A DNA stretch of 64,000 bases. It comes from Candidatus Finniella inopinata. Lineage in GTDB: Bacteria > Pseudomonadota > Alphaproteobacteria > Paracaedibacterales > CAIULA01. Numbering within the stretch: the stretch's first letter is position 1; every line of letters begins with the position of its first letter. The notes below the pieces were generated by a model. It saw only the letters and a list, made by a program, of their open reading frames with translations, had not been told where the DNA came from and did not search any database. Made by a program: the position numbers and the translations under genes. The stretch lies in assembly GCF_004210305.1 (NCBI RefSeq), contig NZ_SCFB01000001.1, positions 62,001-126,000 on the forward strand, given 5' to 3'. Below, in pieces: positions 34,885 through 44,139 of this stretch.

Positions 34885-36246
34885 ATGCTAAAAGTTTCGG
34901 TCATTGGATTGGGTAAATTAGGAGCACCTATGGCGGCGGTTTATGCCAGCAAGGGGTTCGACGTTATTGGCGTGGATAAAAATCCAGCTTTTGTGGATGC
35001 CATCAACCACGGTAGGGCGCCTGTTGAGGAGGATAGACTGCAAGACTTTATTGATCAAAGCAAGGGAAGATTGTCGGCAACCCTCGACACTGCTGAGGCC
35101 GTTAAAAACACCGATATTACTTTTGTCATTGTTCCCACACCCAGCGGACCTGATGGCAGTTTTACCAATAAATATGTCCTTGAATCCTTAAAAGAAATTG
35201 GCGCTGGCATCAAAGGTAAAGAAGGATATCACCTAGTCGTCATTACCAGTACGGTGATGCCTGGCTCTACCGATGGTGAAATTCGCCAAACATTAGAGAA
35301 ATACGCTGGCCGGCCCGTAGGCGAAACTTTGGGATTATGTTACAGCCCAGAATTCATTGCCCTTGGCACCGTGATTCGCGATATGCTGAACCCAGATTTT
35401 TTTCTGATTGGGGAAAGTGATAAGAAGGCGGGTGACCTGCTGGTTTCCATTTACAGTCAAGCTTGTGACAATCAGCCGCGCATGGAACGCATGAATTTTG
35501 TGAATGCTGAATTGACAAAAATTTCTGTGAATACGTTTGTGACGACCAAAATCTCCTACGCCAACATGCTGTCGGACCTTTGTGATTATTTGCCGGGTGC
35601 TGATGTGGACGTGGTCACGCAAGCCATTGGGTGCGACAGTCGTATTGGTCATAAATATCTGAAAGGGGCGGTGGCCTATGGTGGCCCTTGTTTTCCACGG
35701 GATAACGTGGCTTTCTCGCGTTTGGCCGAAATCATTGGAGCCAATGCTGATCTGGCTGTGGCAACCGATACCATCAATCGCCATCAAAAAGATCGGGTGT
35801 TGGCCATTATTGATCAACTGGATTATCAACCCAAAACGATTGGAATTTTAGGGTTATCTTATAAGCCCGGTACATCTGTCATTGAAGAATCACAGGGTGT
35901 TGGTCTTGCGGCCAGTTTAAAGAAACAAGGGTTCAATGTGGTCGTATTTGACCCCATGGCTATGGCCCCTGCTAAGGCCGTTCTGGGTGAACACGCCCGA
36001 TATGCGGCTTCGGCAGCAGAATGTGTATCAGAAAGCGATGCCATAGTGATCATGACAGCATGGCCGGAATTTGCCGAACTTACCGCCTCTTTATTTGACG
36101 AGAAACCTGCCGGTTTTGCGGTTATTGATTGTTGGCGTATTCTAAAACCTGAAACGTTGCCGGCTAAAACAGCCAGTATCCACCTTGGACGTGGGGTGCT
36201 CGCTCAACTGGCAACGGCTAAAGAACGTCATGTCGCAGCTAGCTAG
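34885..36246 (+). CDS. UDP-glucose/GDP-mannose dehydrogenase family protein
   Basis: 453 residues. NAD-dependent oxidation of a nucleotide sugar at C6 to a uronic acid. N-terminal Rossmann block VSVIGLGKLGAPMAAVYASK, FVIVPTPSGPDGSFTN and ITSTVMPGSTDGEI; the active-site segment is KGAVAYGGPCFPRDNVAF with the catalytic Cys in GGPCFP. C-terminal block IGILGLSYKPGTSVIEESQG. GAGGGTAAAATG provides a good ribosome-binding site. The next gene makes GDP-mannose, so GDP-mannose dehydrogenase activity is plausible, but UDP-sugar specificity cannot be excluded. Confidence 0.9.
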   Translation: MLKVSVIGLGKLGAPMAAVYASKGFDVIGVDKNPAFVDAINHGRAPVEEDRLQDFIDQSKGRLSATLDTAEAVKNTDITFVIVPTPSGPDGSFTNKYVLESLKEIGAGIKGKEGYHLVVITSTVMPGSTDGEIRQTLEKYAGRPVGETLGLCYSPEFIALGTVIRDMLNPDFFLIGESDKKAGDLLVSIYSQACDNQPRMERMNFVNAELTKISVNTFVTTKISYANMLSDLCDYLPGADVDVVTQAIGCDSRIGHKYLKGAVAYGGPCFPRDNVAFSRLAEIIGANADLAVATDTINRHQKDRVLAIIDQLDYQPKTIGILGLSYKPGTSVIEESQGVGLAASLKKQGFNVVVFDPMAMAPAKAVLGEHARYAASAAECVSESDAIVIMTAWPEFAELTASLFDEKPAGFAVIDCWRILKPETLPAKTASIHLGRGVLAQLATAKERHVAAS

Positions 36247-37648
36247 TTCCCCTTTAAAAATTACCCCCGTCATTTTGTGCGGGGGTTCTGGTACGCGTCT
36301 TTGGCCTTTATCACGCAGTCTGTATCCGAAACAGTTTTATCCATTGGTGGGGGAGGGCAGTCTTTTCCTGCAGACCTTAATGCGTGCTAATAATGCTGCG
36401 ATTTACGACTTGCCTATTGTTGTTGCCAGTCAACATCACCAGTTCCTTGTTGAAAAAGAAATGAAGGCCGCAGGGTTAATTGGTCAGCTGATTTTGGAAC
36501 CCTGCGCCCGTAATACAACGCCTGCCATCACCTTGGCTGCTTTGGCGGCCATGCAGAAAAATCCAGATGCTGTCCTATTAATCATGCCGTCTGATCATTT
36601 GATTGAGCCGATTGCTGATTTCAATGATTTTGTTCAAAAGTCCTTGCCCTCAGCTTTAAAGGGGGAACTGGTTACCTTTGGTGTGACGCCAACCCGCCCT
36701 GAAACGGGTTATGGTTATATTCAACGCAGTCAGGATGACACCGACTTTGCAAAAAAAGTTCTTCGGTTTGTGGAAAAGCCAACCCTAGAAAAGGCTGAGG
36801 TTTACCTTCAGTCGGGTGATTTCTTGTGGAACAGTGGTCTTTTTCTATTTCAGGCTAAGGCCTTCTTAGAAGCTGTCAAAACTTATCAGCCCCTTATATT
36901 GGATTCGTGTGCGGCTGCGTTTGATGTCAAAACAGGGATTATGGACACACAAGTTTTTGAAAAATCACCGTCCGTTTCGATTGATTACGGAATTATGGAA
37001 CAGGCCAGTAATGTCAGAGTCGCCCCCCTTACGGTTAACTGGAATGATCTTGGTAGCTGGCAAGCTTTGTGGGAAGTCGACAACCGCGATAAGGATGGCA
37101 ACACCATCCTGGGCGATGTGGTCACCCATAATGTTAGTCAGTCTTATATTCGGTCCGAAGGGCGCCTGGTAACGGTTGTGGGGTTGGAAGGGGTCATTGT
37201 TGTGGAATCGCAGGATGCGATACTTGTGGCCTCTCAGGCAGCCTCTCAAGACGTTAAACATATCGTGGATACGTTGAAACTTTCAGAGCGTCCCCACACC
37301 CGATCCCATTCTGCCGAGGAAAGGCCATGGGGATCATTCAAAAGCGTTGATAAAGGCGAACGGTTCCAAGTAAAGCATATTACGGTTAAGCCTGGACAGA
37401 AACTATCTTTGCAGATGCATCACCACAGGGCTGAACATTGGATCGTTGTCAGTGGCACAGCCAAAGTGACTCGTGGCGAAGAAGAATTGATGGTCTTTGA
37501 AAATCAATCGATTTACATACCCTGTGGTACCAAACACCGCCTTGAAAACCCTGGAAAGATTCCTCTAGAGCTTATAGAAGTTCAATCAGGCCCCTATTTG
37601 GGGGAAGATGATATCGTCCGTTTTGGCGATGACTACGGCAGGTTCTAA
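36230..37648 (+). CDS. manC: Mannose-1-phosphate guanylyltransferase / mannose-6-phosphate isomerase
   Basis: 472 residues, bifunctional ManC/AlgA type. The N-terminal nucleotidyltransferase has ILCGGSGTRLWPLSRSLYPK and RFVEKPTLEKAE (FVEKP). The C-terminal cupin isomerase has QMHHHRAEHWIVVSGTAKVT and IYIPCGTKHRLENPG. Together they convert fructose-6-P through Man-6-P/Man-1-P (with a mutase) to GDP-mannose. The ATG at 36230 overlaps the upstream stop by 17 bp; an upstream start at 36185 lies deeper in the dehydrogenase gene and lacks homology. Last gene of the polysaccharide cluster. Confidence 0.95.
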   Translation: MSQLASSPLKITPVILCGGSGTRLWPLSRSLYPKQFYPLVGEGSLFLQTLMRANNAAIYDLPIVVASQHHQFLVEKEMKAAGLIGQLILEPCARNTTPAITLAALAAMQKNPDAVLLIMPSDHLIEPIADFNDFVQKSLPSALKGELVTFGVTPTRPETGYGYIQRSQDDTDFAKKVLRFVEKPTLEKAEVYLQSGDFLWNSGLFLFQAKAFLEAVKTYQPLILDSCAAAFDVKTGIMDTQVFEKSPSVSIDYGIMEQASNVRVAPLTVNWNDLGSWQALWEVDNRDKDGNTILGDVVTHNVSQSYIRSEGRLVTVVGLEGVIVVESQDAILVASQAASQDVKHIVDTLKLSERPHTRSHSAEERPWGSFKSVDKGERFQVKHITVKPGQKLSLQMHHHRAEHWIVVSGTAKVTRGEEELMVFENQSIYIPCGTKHRLENPGKIPLELIEVQSGPYLGEDDIVRFGDDYGRF

Positions 37649-37773
37649 TTAAAGCCGCTGCATAATTTCGGACTGACTATGATCAAAACGAGAACGACCA
37701 TAAGCAGAATCACTGCCGCCATAAAACGCGCTTCAAAGCTTAGACCTTCTCTGGGTTGTGGATTATTGTTCAC
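37645..37773 (-). CDS. Tiny single-span membrane protein, 42 residues
   Basis: A GTG start at 37773 with GGAG at 8-nt spacing opens a 42-residue frame: a polar N-terminus (NNNPQPREGLSFEARF), one strongly hydrophobic span (MAAVILLMVVLVLIIVS) and a short tail PKLCSGFN. It lies 20 bp after the MFS transporter stop on the same strand and its stop overlaps the manC stop tail to tail. The ribosome-binding site, hydrophobic span and spacing support a real gene, but short length keeps this tentative. Confidence 0.5.
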   Translation of the reverse strand: MNNNPQPREGLSFEARFMAAVILLMVVLVLIIVSPKLCSGFN

Positions 37774-38415
37774 CTTAAATCTCCATAAAACTGTTACGCA
37801 GCTTGGCTGTGAACTTCATCGTTTATGGGAACAAACGATTTGTGAGGCCGCAAGCCTTCTAGCTTTTCAAAATGGCGAATACTCCAAAAGCAGGCAAACA
37901 TTAATGGCAAACCAATAACACATACACCGCTGTGACCAATCCATTCTGTTAAATATACAAGACCAAAAGCAGTGACAACATACATAAAAGAACGAGCCAG
38001 GGCATAACCAATCGTTGTTGTAGTAAACCTCCTGTCCACATTAAATCTTTTGATAAAAATTGGAGAAGCAACTGCCACTCCTGAGAGAGAAAAAGGAAAA
38101 AGTATTGCTTGAAACAAAAACACCTGACGACCGGAATTCAAATACATGGCAAAAATAGGTAAAGAGACAACTATTAAAAGAAGAACTATAGCTTGAAACT
38201 TTAATATTTTTATAGGGTTAAAAATTTTTACCAAATAAATTAAAGGAAAAACAACGAGACAATCAATAATTGATAAAAGGAAATTGTGAGAAATTATATC
38301 CGGTGAACTATAACCAAAAGATTTTAATATTGGGGAAAAATATATGTAATATAAATAAAAACAGAAAGGATTGCTACACTCTAAAAAGAAATAGGCCGCA
38401 AAATCTTTTTTATTA

Positions 38416-39260
38416 GGGCGTGTCATCAATTGAATAAGTCATAGATTTCTGTTTTAATTGAGAAAAATTTTACGAGGTTTTTTTCGGTGAGACGCTACGC
38501 ATTACGGGATGATCAATGGGATCGCATTAAGGGTATGCTACCTGGAAGGGAAGGATATGTTGGTGCAACAGCAAAAGACAATCGCCTATTTATAGAAGCC
38601 GTTCTATATCGATATCGAGCTGGAATTCCGTGGCGTGATTTACCGGAACGTTTTGGGGATTTTAGAGTTATTCATCTACGCCATTCGAGGTGGAGCCAAT
38701 CAGGTGTGTGGAAGAAAATTTTTGAGCTATTAAGCCAAGATGCTGACAATGAATACGCTATGATTGATTCAAGTATAGTGCGTGCTCATCAGCACAGTGC
38801 TGGTGCTAAAAAAAAGAATTCTCAGCTGACCAAGCGATTGGACGAAGCAAAGGAGGATTAAGCACCAAAATTCATGCCACCTGTGATGCGTTGGGAAATC
38901 CAACAGGGTTTTATTTAACAGCCGGACAAGATCACGATTTAGAAGGTGCCGATGCCTTAATAGATAACCTTACGCAAGCTGGTGCCGTCTTAGCTGACAA
39001 GGCTTATGACGCAGACGAACGTATGAGAAAAAAACTTGAAGAGAAAGGATGTGAGGCGGTCATTCCCCCAAAAAAGAATAGGATCAACCCTTGTTCGTAT
39101 GATAAAGACCTCTACAAGGCCCGGCACCTCATCGAAAACTTCTTCGCCAAACTTAAACAATACAGAGCCATAGCCACTCGATATGATAAAACAGCTCGAA
39201 ACTTCCTGGGAGCCATACATTTGGTTGCTGCGGCTATTTGGCTTAATTGATGACACGCCC
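38416..39260 (+). mobile_element. IS5-family (IS427-like) insertion sequence, copy 2, 845 bp
   Basis: Same 16-bp terminal inverted repeats GGGCGTGTCATCAATT and same length as copy 1 at 12761. Flanked by TA at 38414-38415 and 39261-39262. Both copies encode identical proteins and lie in the same orientation. Inserted in the central loop region of the MFS gene. Confidence 0.96.
38487..39250 (+). CDS. IS5-family transposase (orfAB, -1 frameshift), copy 2
   Basis: Identical to the copy at 12832-13595. OrfA is 38487-38861 and the orfB frame ends at 39250; the A8G slip site is at 38808-38816. Catalytic D, D and E motifs are intact (MIDSSIVRAHQ, VLADKAYDAD, HLIENFFAKLKQYRAIATRY). Confidence 0.93.
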
Positions 39261-40070
39261 TAGTTTTTGATTTATAGAGTCGACTTTCCACTTCTTTGAA
39301 AAGAATTTCTTTGTTTTTTTTGCTCACATGCTTTTTTTCAATTTCTATCTTTTTTTTCCGTTTCATATCAACAAACTCTGGTGTTTCTCTCAATCTTGTT
39401 CTGGCTATGGAACCTATCACAGCAATGCCTGCACCGGCCCAAAAACCCGTACGCCAACTTATTCCTGTACTGTTAACAAGAGAAGATAAACCAAGGGCTG
39501 TCATCGCACCACAAGAAGAGGCTAATGTGATAAGAAGGACCGCAGAATATTGTTCTGGGGGCTTGGTAATCTCGGTGATATAAATTTTTGCGCCCATAAC
39601 CTCACCCATAGACGACAGGCCTTGAATAATACGGCAAACCGTTACGATCAAAGCAGCGGTAATCCCAATTTGTTCATAGGTTGGCAAATTAGCCATGATA
39701 ACGCAACTTAAGGACATCATCATGGTTGTCAAAATAACGGTGGTTTTGCGACCTATATTATCTCCTATCCATCCAAATAAAATTGCACCGAATGGTCTCA
39801 AAATATACGTTGAACAAAAAGCAAACGCAGCAATCAAAGCGGCTGTGTGGGGATCGGTTTTGGGGAAGAAGATATCATTGAGCAAGACAGCCATATGAAC
39901 ATACAGCATTAGGTCAAAATACTCGAGAAAGGTGCCAATCTGTAAAAGACCAACGGCTTCCTTTTGTTCGCGGCTTAAACTTCCAAGGATACTCATAAGT
40001 TACTCCTCTGTTCAGTACTACCTGCTATTAGCTATGCTTATAAACGACTTTCCCTGACATTGAAACCCTA

Positions 40071-40221
40071 TATACCAAATTCAAACCATTTCCCCATTTC
40101 TACCCGTCATGGCGAGCCCCTTTAGGGGCGTGGCCATCCAGGAAAATACATGGATCACCACGGAGCAATAGCTCCTCGTGATGATGAGAGGAATGCCGAA
40201 AAATGATTTGAATTGGGTATG
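40071..40221. repeat. MITE-like palindromic element with inverted arms
   Basis: Left arm TATACCAAATTCAAACCATT (40071-40090) and right arm AAATGATTTGAATTGGGTAT (40201-40220) are inverted copies with two mismatches. They match the arms of the element at 8664-8824. The interior differs and contains nested palindromes (GGCGAGCCCCTTTAGGGGC-type stem at about 40111-40130). A 60-codon minus-strand frame running from the tRNA into this repeat is not a gene. Confidence 0.65.
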
Positions 40222-40246
40222 GTTTTTTAAAACTTACGATATAAAT

Positions 40247-40323
40247 TGGCGTCCCCGGCGGGATTCGAACCCACGGCCTCAAGATTAGGAATCTTGCGCT
40301 CTATCCGGCTGAGCTACGGGAAC
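40247..40323 (-). tRNA. tRNA-Arg (anticodon CCT), 3' CCA encoded
   Basis: Reverse complement begins GTTCCCGTAGCTCAGCCGG and ends CGGGGACGCCA. Anticodon stem CAAGA/TCTTG around loop TTCCTAA gives anticodon CCT; T arm GTGGGTTCGAATCCCGC. 77 nt with CCA. It starts 17 bp after the dnaB stop on the same strand. Confidence 0.97.
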
Positions 40324-40340
40324 TAACAAACTTTACGTAC

Positions 40341-41792
40341 CTACATATTCTCTAAATTACCGAAGCGTGTCAACTTACCATCAAAGAATAATTTCACGGT
40401 ACCGATAGGGCCGTGACGTTGCTTGGCGATAATGACTTCGGCTTTGTTGTAAACTCCATCCATACGTTTTTGCCATTCCAAATGCTTCTCGGTTCCCTCT
40501 GGTGGTTGCTTGCGGCTTTCATAATACTCCTCGCGATAGACAAACATGACCACATCAGCGTCTTGCTCAATAGACCCTGATTCACGCAAATCAGACAGCT
40601 GGGGACGTTTGTCATCGCGCTGCTCAACGGCACGGGAAAGCTGTGATAAGGCCAGTACGGGCACATTTAATTCTTTGGCAATACCCTTTAAAGAACGGGT
40701 AATTTCAGAAATTTCTTGAACACGGTTGTCACCACTTCGTTTATTGCTGCTTTCCAATAATTGCAAATAGTCGATGACGATCAGCCCGATATTGTGTTGG
40801 CGTTTAAGGCGTCTGGCTCGATTGCGTAAAGCCATAATGCTAAGCCCTGCCGTGTCGTCAATAAACAAAGGGGTGTTATGAATCGATCGGCTAATTTCAA
40901 CAAATTTTGGGAAATCTTCGCTGCGTATTTCACCGCGGCGGATTTTATCAGAAGACACTTTCGATTCGCTGGATAAAATACGGGTGGCTAGTTGTTCGGC
41001 AGACATTTCTAACGAGAAGAAGGCAACGGGCGTTCCGTCCTGGTTGTTTTGGGCAAAACAAAGGGCTGCATTAAAAGCAATGTTGGTGGCAAGGGCTGTT
41101 TTTCCCATAGAAGGTCGTCCCGCCAAAATCAACAAGTCAGAAGGGTGCAATCCACCCAACCATTTATCAAGATCAATGAAGCCTGTGGTGACACCCACGA
41201 TATGACTGTCGCGCTTGTAAGCAATTTCGGCTGTTTCAATGGCTTGTGTTAAGGCCTCTCGAAAGCTGATGGCATTTCCACCTGCTTGACCTGTTGTTGC
41301 TAGGTCATAAAGTTTCTTCTCCGCCGATTCAATATGCTGGACAGCGGTGGCTTCCATGTCAAAATTGCGCACCTCTTGTACGGTTTCATGGCTTAGGTTG
41401 ATCAGTTGGCGCCTTAAATATAAATCATAAATCAGGCGACCATAATCAGCCGCACTGATGATGGACACAACCGAGTTTGCTAAATCAATTAAATAGCTGG
41501 CTCCTCCAACCGTGGCCAAATGTTCATTTTGGTGAAAAATATCTTTTAAGGTGATGGGGTCGGCAATTTGCCCTCGATCGATCAGGCGTTGAATGGATTC
41601 GTAAATCTGTCCATGAACGGCGTGGGAAAAATGGTCGGGGCGCAAGAAATCACTGACATGTTCCAAGGAATTATTGTTCAACAATAAAGCACCCAACAAA
41701 GCCTGTTCGGCCTCGACGTTATGCAAAATCGTTTCAGCGATGGGGGCCAGCTGAGTTTGTTGAGGAACCAGTGATAAGACAGTTGATGTCAT
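40341..41792 (-). CDS. dnaB: Replicative DNA helicase DnaB
   Basis: Ring helicase at the replication fork. 483 residues: an N-terminal domain (NVEAEQALLGALLLNNNSLE, HFSHAVHGQIYESIQRLIDR), a linker helix region and a RecA-like ATPase with Walker A AGRPSMGKTALATNIAF, AFFSLEMSAEQLATR (H1a), Walker B IGLIVIDYLQLL, ALSQLSRAVEQRDDKRPQLS and the DADVVMFVYREEYY block. No intein. It overlaps def by 4 bp, so map-def-dnaB-tRNA-Arg appears to be one transcription unit. Confidence 0.97.
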   Translation of the reverse strand: MTSTVLSLVPQQTQLAPIAETILHNVEAEQALLGALLLNNNSLEHVSDFLRPDHFSHAVHGQIYESIQRLIDRGQIADPITLKDIFHQNEHLATVGGASYLIDLANSVVSIISAADYGRLIYDLYLRRQLINLSHETVQEVRNFDMEATAVQHIESAEKKLYDLATTGQAGGNAISFREALTQAIETAEIAYKRDSHIVGVTTGFIDLDKWLGGLHPSDLLILAGRPSMGKTALATNIAFNAALCFAQNNQDGTPVAFFSLEMSAEQLATRILSSESKVSSDKIRRGEIRSEDFPKFVEISRSIHNTPLFIDDTAGLSIMALRNRARRLKRQHNIGLIVIDYLQLLESSNKRSGDNRVQEISEITRSLKGIAKELNVPVLALSQLSRAVEQRDDKRPQLSDLRESGSIEQDADVVMFVYREEYYESRKQPPEGTEKHLEWQKRMDGVYNKAEVIIAKQRHGPIGTVKLFFDGKLTRFGNLENM

Positions 41793-42379
41793 GAAGGGGC
41801 TATTCCTTTTTCCATAGCTTCTACGCGCATGCGACGATATTCTTCCACGGGCAACAATTTTCCATCCGGGACATACTGTGTGTACAAAATACCCCGAATG
41901 TGGTCAATTTCATGTTGCATAACGCGCGCCAAGAAACCATGAGCAACGCCTTCAATTTTGGTGCCCTCTTTTGAATAAGCCGCATATTTTATTGTTTTAT
42001 AACGGGCCACAGGACCAGCCACATCAGCTACCGAAAAACACCCTTCATAGTCGATGTGTTTATCATCCCCAACAGGTTCATAACTGGGGTTCAACCAAAG
42101 GGTCTTTGGCATCGTATCGCTGATGTCGGGGCGCCATTTTTTTAAATCTGGATCATCGCTAAGGGCGAAAACAATTGCCTGCTTAGAGAACCCAATTTGA
42201 GGGGCGGCCAGCCCAGAACAGTTTTCCTCTGCGTCGTACTTCGCTTCTAAGATTTTGATTATTGCTAAATCTTCTTTTGTCAGAGGAAAGGTAAAGGCCT
42301 TGGCAGGGGTTTCCAAAACCTCTTTGTTTGGACAATTCGGATCGTTAATCACGACATAAGGGGGCAGCTTAACGGACAT
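41789..42379 (-). CDS. def: Peptide deformylase
   Basis: Metalloenzyme that removes the N-formyl group from new proteins. The three motifs are present: NCSGLAAPQIGF (GxGxAAPQ variant with Ser-Gly-Leu), EGCFSV with the metal-binding Cys, and QHEIDHIRGILY (HExDH). 196 residues, with family-typical C-terminal extension (PVEEYRRMRVEAM). It lies 5 bp after map, whose product acts next on the same nascent chains, and overlaps dnaB by 4 bp. Confidence 0.96.
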   Translation of the reverse strand: MSVKLPPYVVINDPNCPNKEVLETPAKAFTFPLTKEDLAIIKILEAKYDAEENCSGLAAPQIGFSKQAIVFALSDDPDLKKWRPDISDTMPKTLWLNPSYEPVGDDKHIDYEGCFSVADVAGPVARYKTIKYAAYSKEGTKIEGVAHGFLARVMQHEIDHIRGILYTQYVPDGKLLPVEEYRRMRVEAMEKGIAPS

Positions 42380-42384
42380 ATGTT

Positions 42385-43209
42385 TTAACCACTAACCGTA
42401 AAAATTTCATAACCATTGGACGTGACGGCCAGGCTATGTTCGAATTGGGCCGATAAAGACTTATCCTTGGTTACGGCCGTCCATCCGTCTTCCAAAACCT
42501 TCACACCGGGTTTGCCGGCATTAATCATGGGTTCAATCGTGAAAAACATCCCCTCTTGCAATTCCAACCCTGTACCTGGTTTGCCATAGTGCAACACAGT
42601 GGGTGTCATATGAAACGTTTTTCCAACACCATGCCCGCAAAAATCGCGTACGATGGAGAAGCCCTGACGCTCAGCAAAGCTTTGAATCGCATGGCCCACA
42701 TCACCTAACGTGGCGCCCGGCTTCACAACTTCAATGCCGCGCATCATGGCCTCATAAGTCACATTGATCAGTTTTTCGGCCCGGACCCCAATCTTACCAA
42801 TAGCGAACATGCGGCTGGTATCGCCATGCCATCCATCCACAATCGTGGTGACGTCAATGTTAATAATATCCCCCTCGATGAGCTTTTTATCCCCTGGAAT
42901 ACCATGGCAAACCACGTGATTTACAGAGGTGCAAATCGATTTGGGGAATCCCTGATAGCCAAGGGGGGCAGGGATAGCGCCGTGCTTCAGAATAAAATCG
43001 TGACACAGCGTATTCAATTCATTGGTCGTGACGCCTGCCTTGACAAAGGGGGTGATATAGTCAAGCATCTGCGATGCCAATCGTCCGGCCTTTCGCATGC
43101 CCTCAAAGTCTTGATTTGTGTGAATCAGGACCTGCTCAACCTCCTCCTCTTCGTGGTGGTGGCCGTGCTGGCAATGTTCTGTGTGTTGATGGTGGTAGGG
43201 ATTAATCAT
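42385..43209 (-). CDS. map: Type I methionine aminopeptidase with His-rich N-terminal extension
   Basis: Removes the initiator Met. Metal ligands: Asp residues in INIDVTTIVDGWHGDTSRMF, His in FCGHGVGKTFHMTP, Glu in FFTIEPMINAGK and Glu in AQFEHSLAVT. Family start is normally near VLIHTNQDFEGMRKAGRLAS. Here about 27 residues precede it, rich in histidine and acidic residues (HHQHTEHCQHGHHHEEEE), which could bind or buffer metal. The only ATG upstream of the conserved core in a suitable place is at 43209, so the extension is probably translated. Confidence 0.95.
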   Translation of the reverse strand: MINPYHHQHTEHCQHGHHHEEEEVEQVLIHTNQDFEGMRKAGRLASQMLDYITPFVKAGVTTNELNTLCHDFILKHGAIPAPLGYQGFPKSICTSVNHVVCHGIPGDKKLIEGDIINIDVTTIVDGWHGDTSRMFAIGKIGVRAEKLINVTYEAMMRGIEVVKPGATLGDVGHAIQSFAERQGFSIVRDFCGHGVGKTFHMTPTVLHYGKPGTGLELQEGMFFTIEPMINAGKPGVKVLEDGWTAVTKDKSLSAQFEHSLAVTSNGYEIFTVSG

Positions 43210-43245
43210 AATGCTTTTTTACAGGGAGAAACTATTAGCTCAAGT

Positions 43246-43275
43246 TATACCATTTTCAGATCATTTTGCGAGTTT
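43246..43275. repeat. Solo arm related to the MITE-like repeats
   Basis: TATACCATTTTCAGATCATT, followed by TTGCGAG, closely matches the complement of the right arm at 8803-8824 and its flank (TATACCCAATTCAGATCATT, TTGCGGG). No second arm is found nearby. It lies in the map-rpsD spacer. Confidence 0.45.
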
Positions 43276-43320
43276 TTCTCGTTATATTGTCTATATAGGT
43301 ATCAATTTCTTTTCCGCAAT

Positions 43321-43353
43321 AAAAAACCCACTTCTCAATTTGAAAAGTGGGTT
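43321..43353 (-). terminator. Rho-independent terminator of rpsD
   Basis: On the minus strand AACCCACTT pairs with AAGTGGGTT around an 11-nt loop, followed by TTTTTTATT. It lies 28 bp after the rpsD stop. Confidence 0.88.
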
Positions 43354-43381
43354 AAAGATTTTAAAAAAATGAAAAGAGAAT

Positions 43382-43996
43382 TTAGCGAGAATAAAACTCG
43401 ATAACCAAATTTGGTTCCATTTGAACGGGGTAGGGGACATCAGCAAACTTAGGTCCGCGAATGAACTTGCCCTTCATAGACTTGTGGTCAACATCCATAT
43501 AGTCTGGAACGTCCCGTTCACCCAATTGGGCTGCGGCCAAAACATTCACGTTTTCTTTCATCTCGCCCAGAATGCTTAACTCGTCGCCGTCCTTCAAACG
43601 ATAAGAAGGGATGTCAACGCGTTTACCATTAACGGCAATGTGTCCGTGGTTGACCATTTGACGCGCAGCGAATACCGTCGCTACGAATTTCATACGGTAA
43701 ACAACGGCGTCCAGACGACGTTCTAGAAGGTCAATCATATTTTCTGATGTATCGCCACGGCGACGAACGGCCTCTTGATAAAGGCGACGGAAATGCTTTT
43801 CGCTTATGTTTCCATAGTAGCCTTTTAGTTTTTGTTTGGCTCTAAGCTGGATACCATAGTCGGAAGGCTTTGATCGTTGTTGACCATGCTGACCTGGTCC
43901 GTAATTACGATTGTTGAAAGGGCTTTTTGCTCGGCCCCAAAGGTTTACGCCCAGACGGCGATCAATTTTGTGTTTTGCTTCAACGCGTTTTGTCAT
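43382..43996 (-). CDS. rpsD: 30S ribosomal protein S4
   Basis: 204 residues. Primary 16S rRNA binder and assembly initiator. Family start [20 protein letters not shown] with [20 protein letters not shown]. The S4 RNA-binding domain is [41 protein letters not shown]-terminus [20 protein letters not shown] and VIEFYSR. Monocistronic with its own terminator, as is common in alphaproteobacteria. Confidence 0.98.
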   Translation of the reverse strand: MTKRVEAKHKIDRRLGVNLWGRAKSPFNNRNYGPGQHGQQRSKPSDYGIQLRAKQKLKGYYGNISEKHFRRLYQEAVRRRGDTSENMIDLLERRLDAVVYRMKFVATVFAARQMVNHGHIAVNGKRVDIPSYRLKDGDELSILGEMKENVNVLAAAQLGERDVPDYMDVDHKSMKGKFIRGPKFADVPYPVQMEPNLVIEFYSR

Positions 43997-44139
43997 TTAT
44001 CTTAGCCTGTAAGTCATCAAATAAACTTTTAATAATTAACGTTCATTCTCCACATTTACCAAGCTTTGTCAAATCAATTTTGCGCTTTAACGACAAGCGT
44101 GTTATGGTCCTGACATCGTTAAAACAGCTTTACAGTAAT

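Larger units (their letters stand above)
37794..39996 (-). pseudogene. ProP-type MFS transporter, split by the second IS5-family copy
   Basis: The 5' part (39996-39261) carries the first six spans: LLQIGTFLEYFDLMLYVHMA, STYILRPFGAILFGWIGDNI followed by GRKTTVILTT (the MFS loop 2-3 motif G-x3-D-x2-GRK), and IIQGLSSMGEVMGAKIYITE, as in the metabolite:H+ symporter (ProP) family. The 3' part (38413-37794) supplies the remaining six spans. Joining them across one TA gives a continuous 451-residue frame (KSKT-NKKDFAAYFF). With the IS present, translation stops early in IS sequence after the central loop. Substrate may be an osmolyte, amino acid or carboxylate taken from the host; this is inference. 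Confidence 0.92.

Noticed and set aside
40100..40282. 60-codon minus-strand frame across tRNA-Arg and the palindromic repeat
   Set aside because: It begins inside the tRNA and runs through repeat sequence, a common spurious frame.
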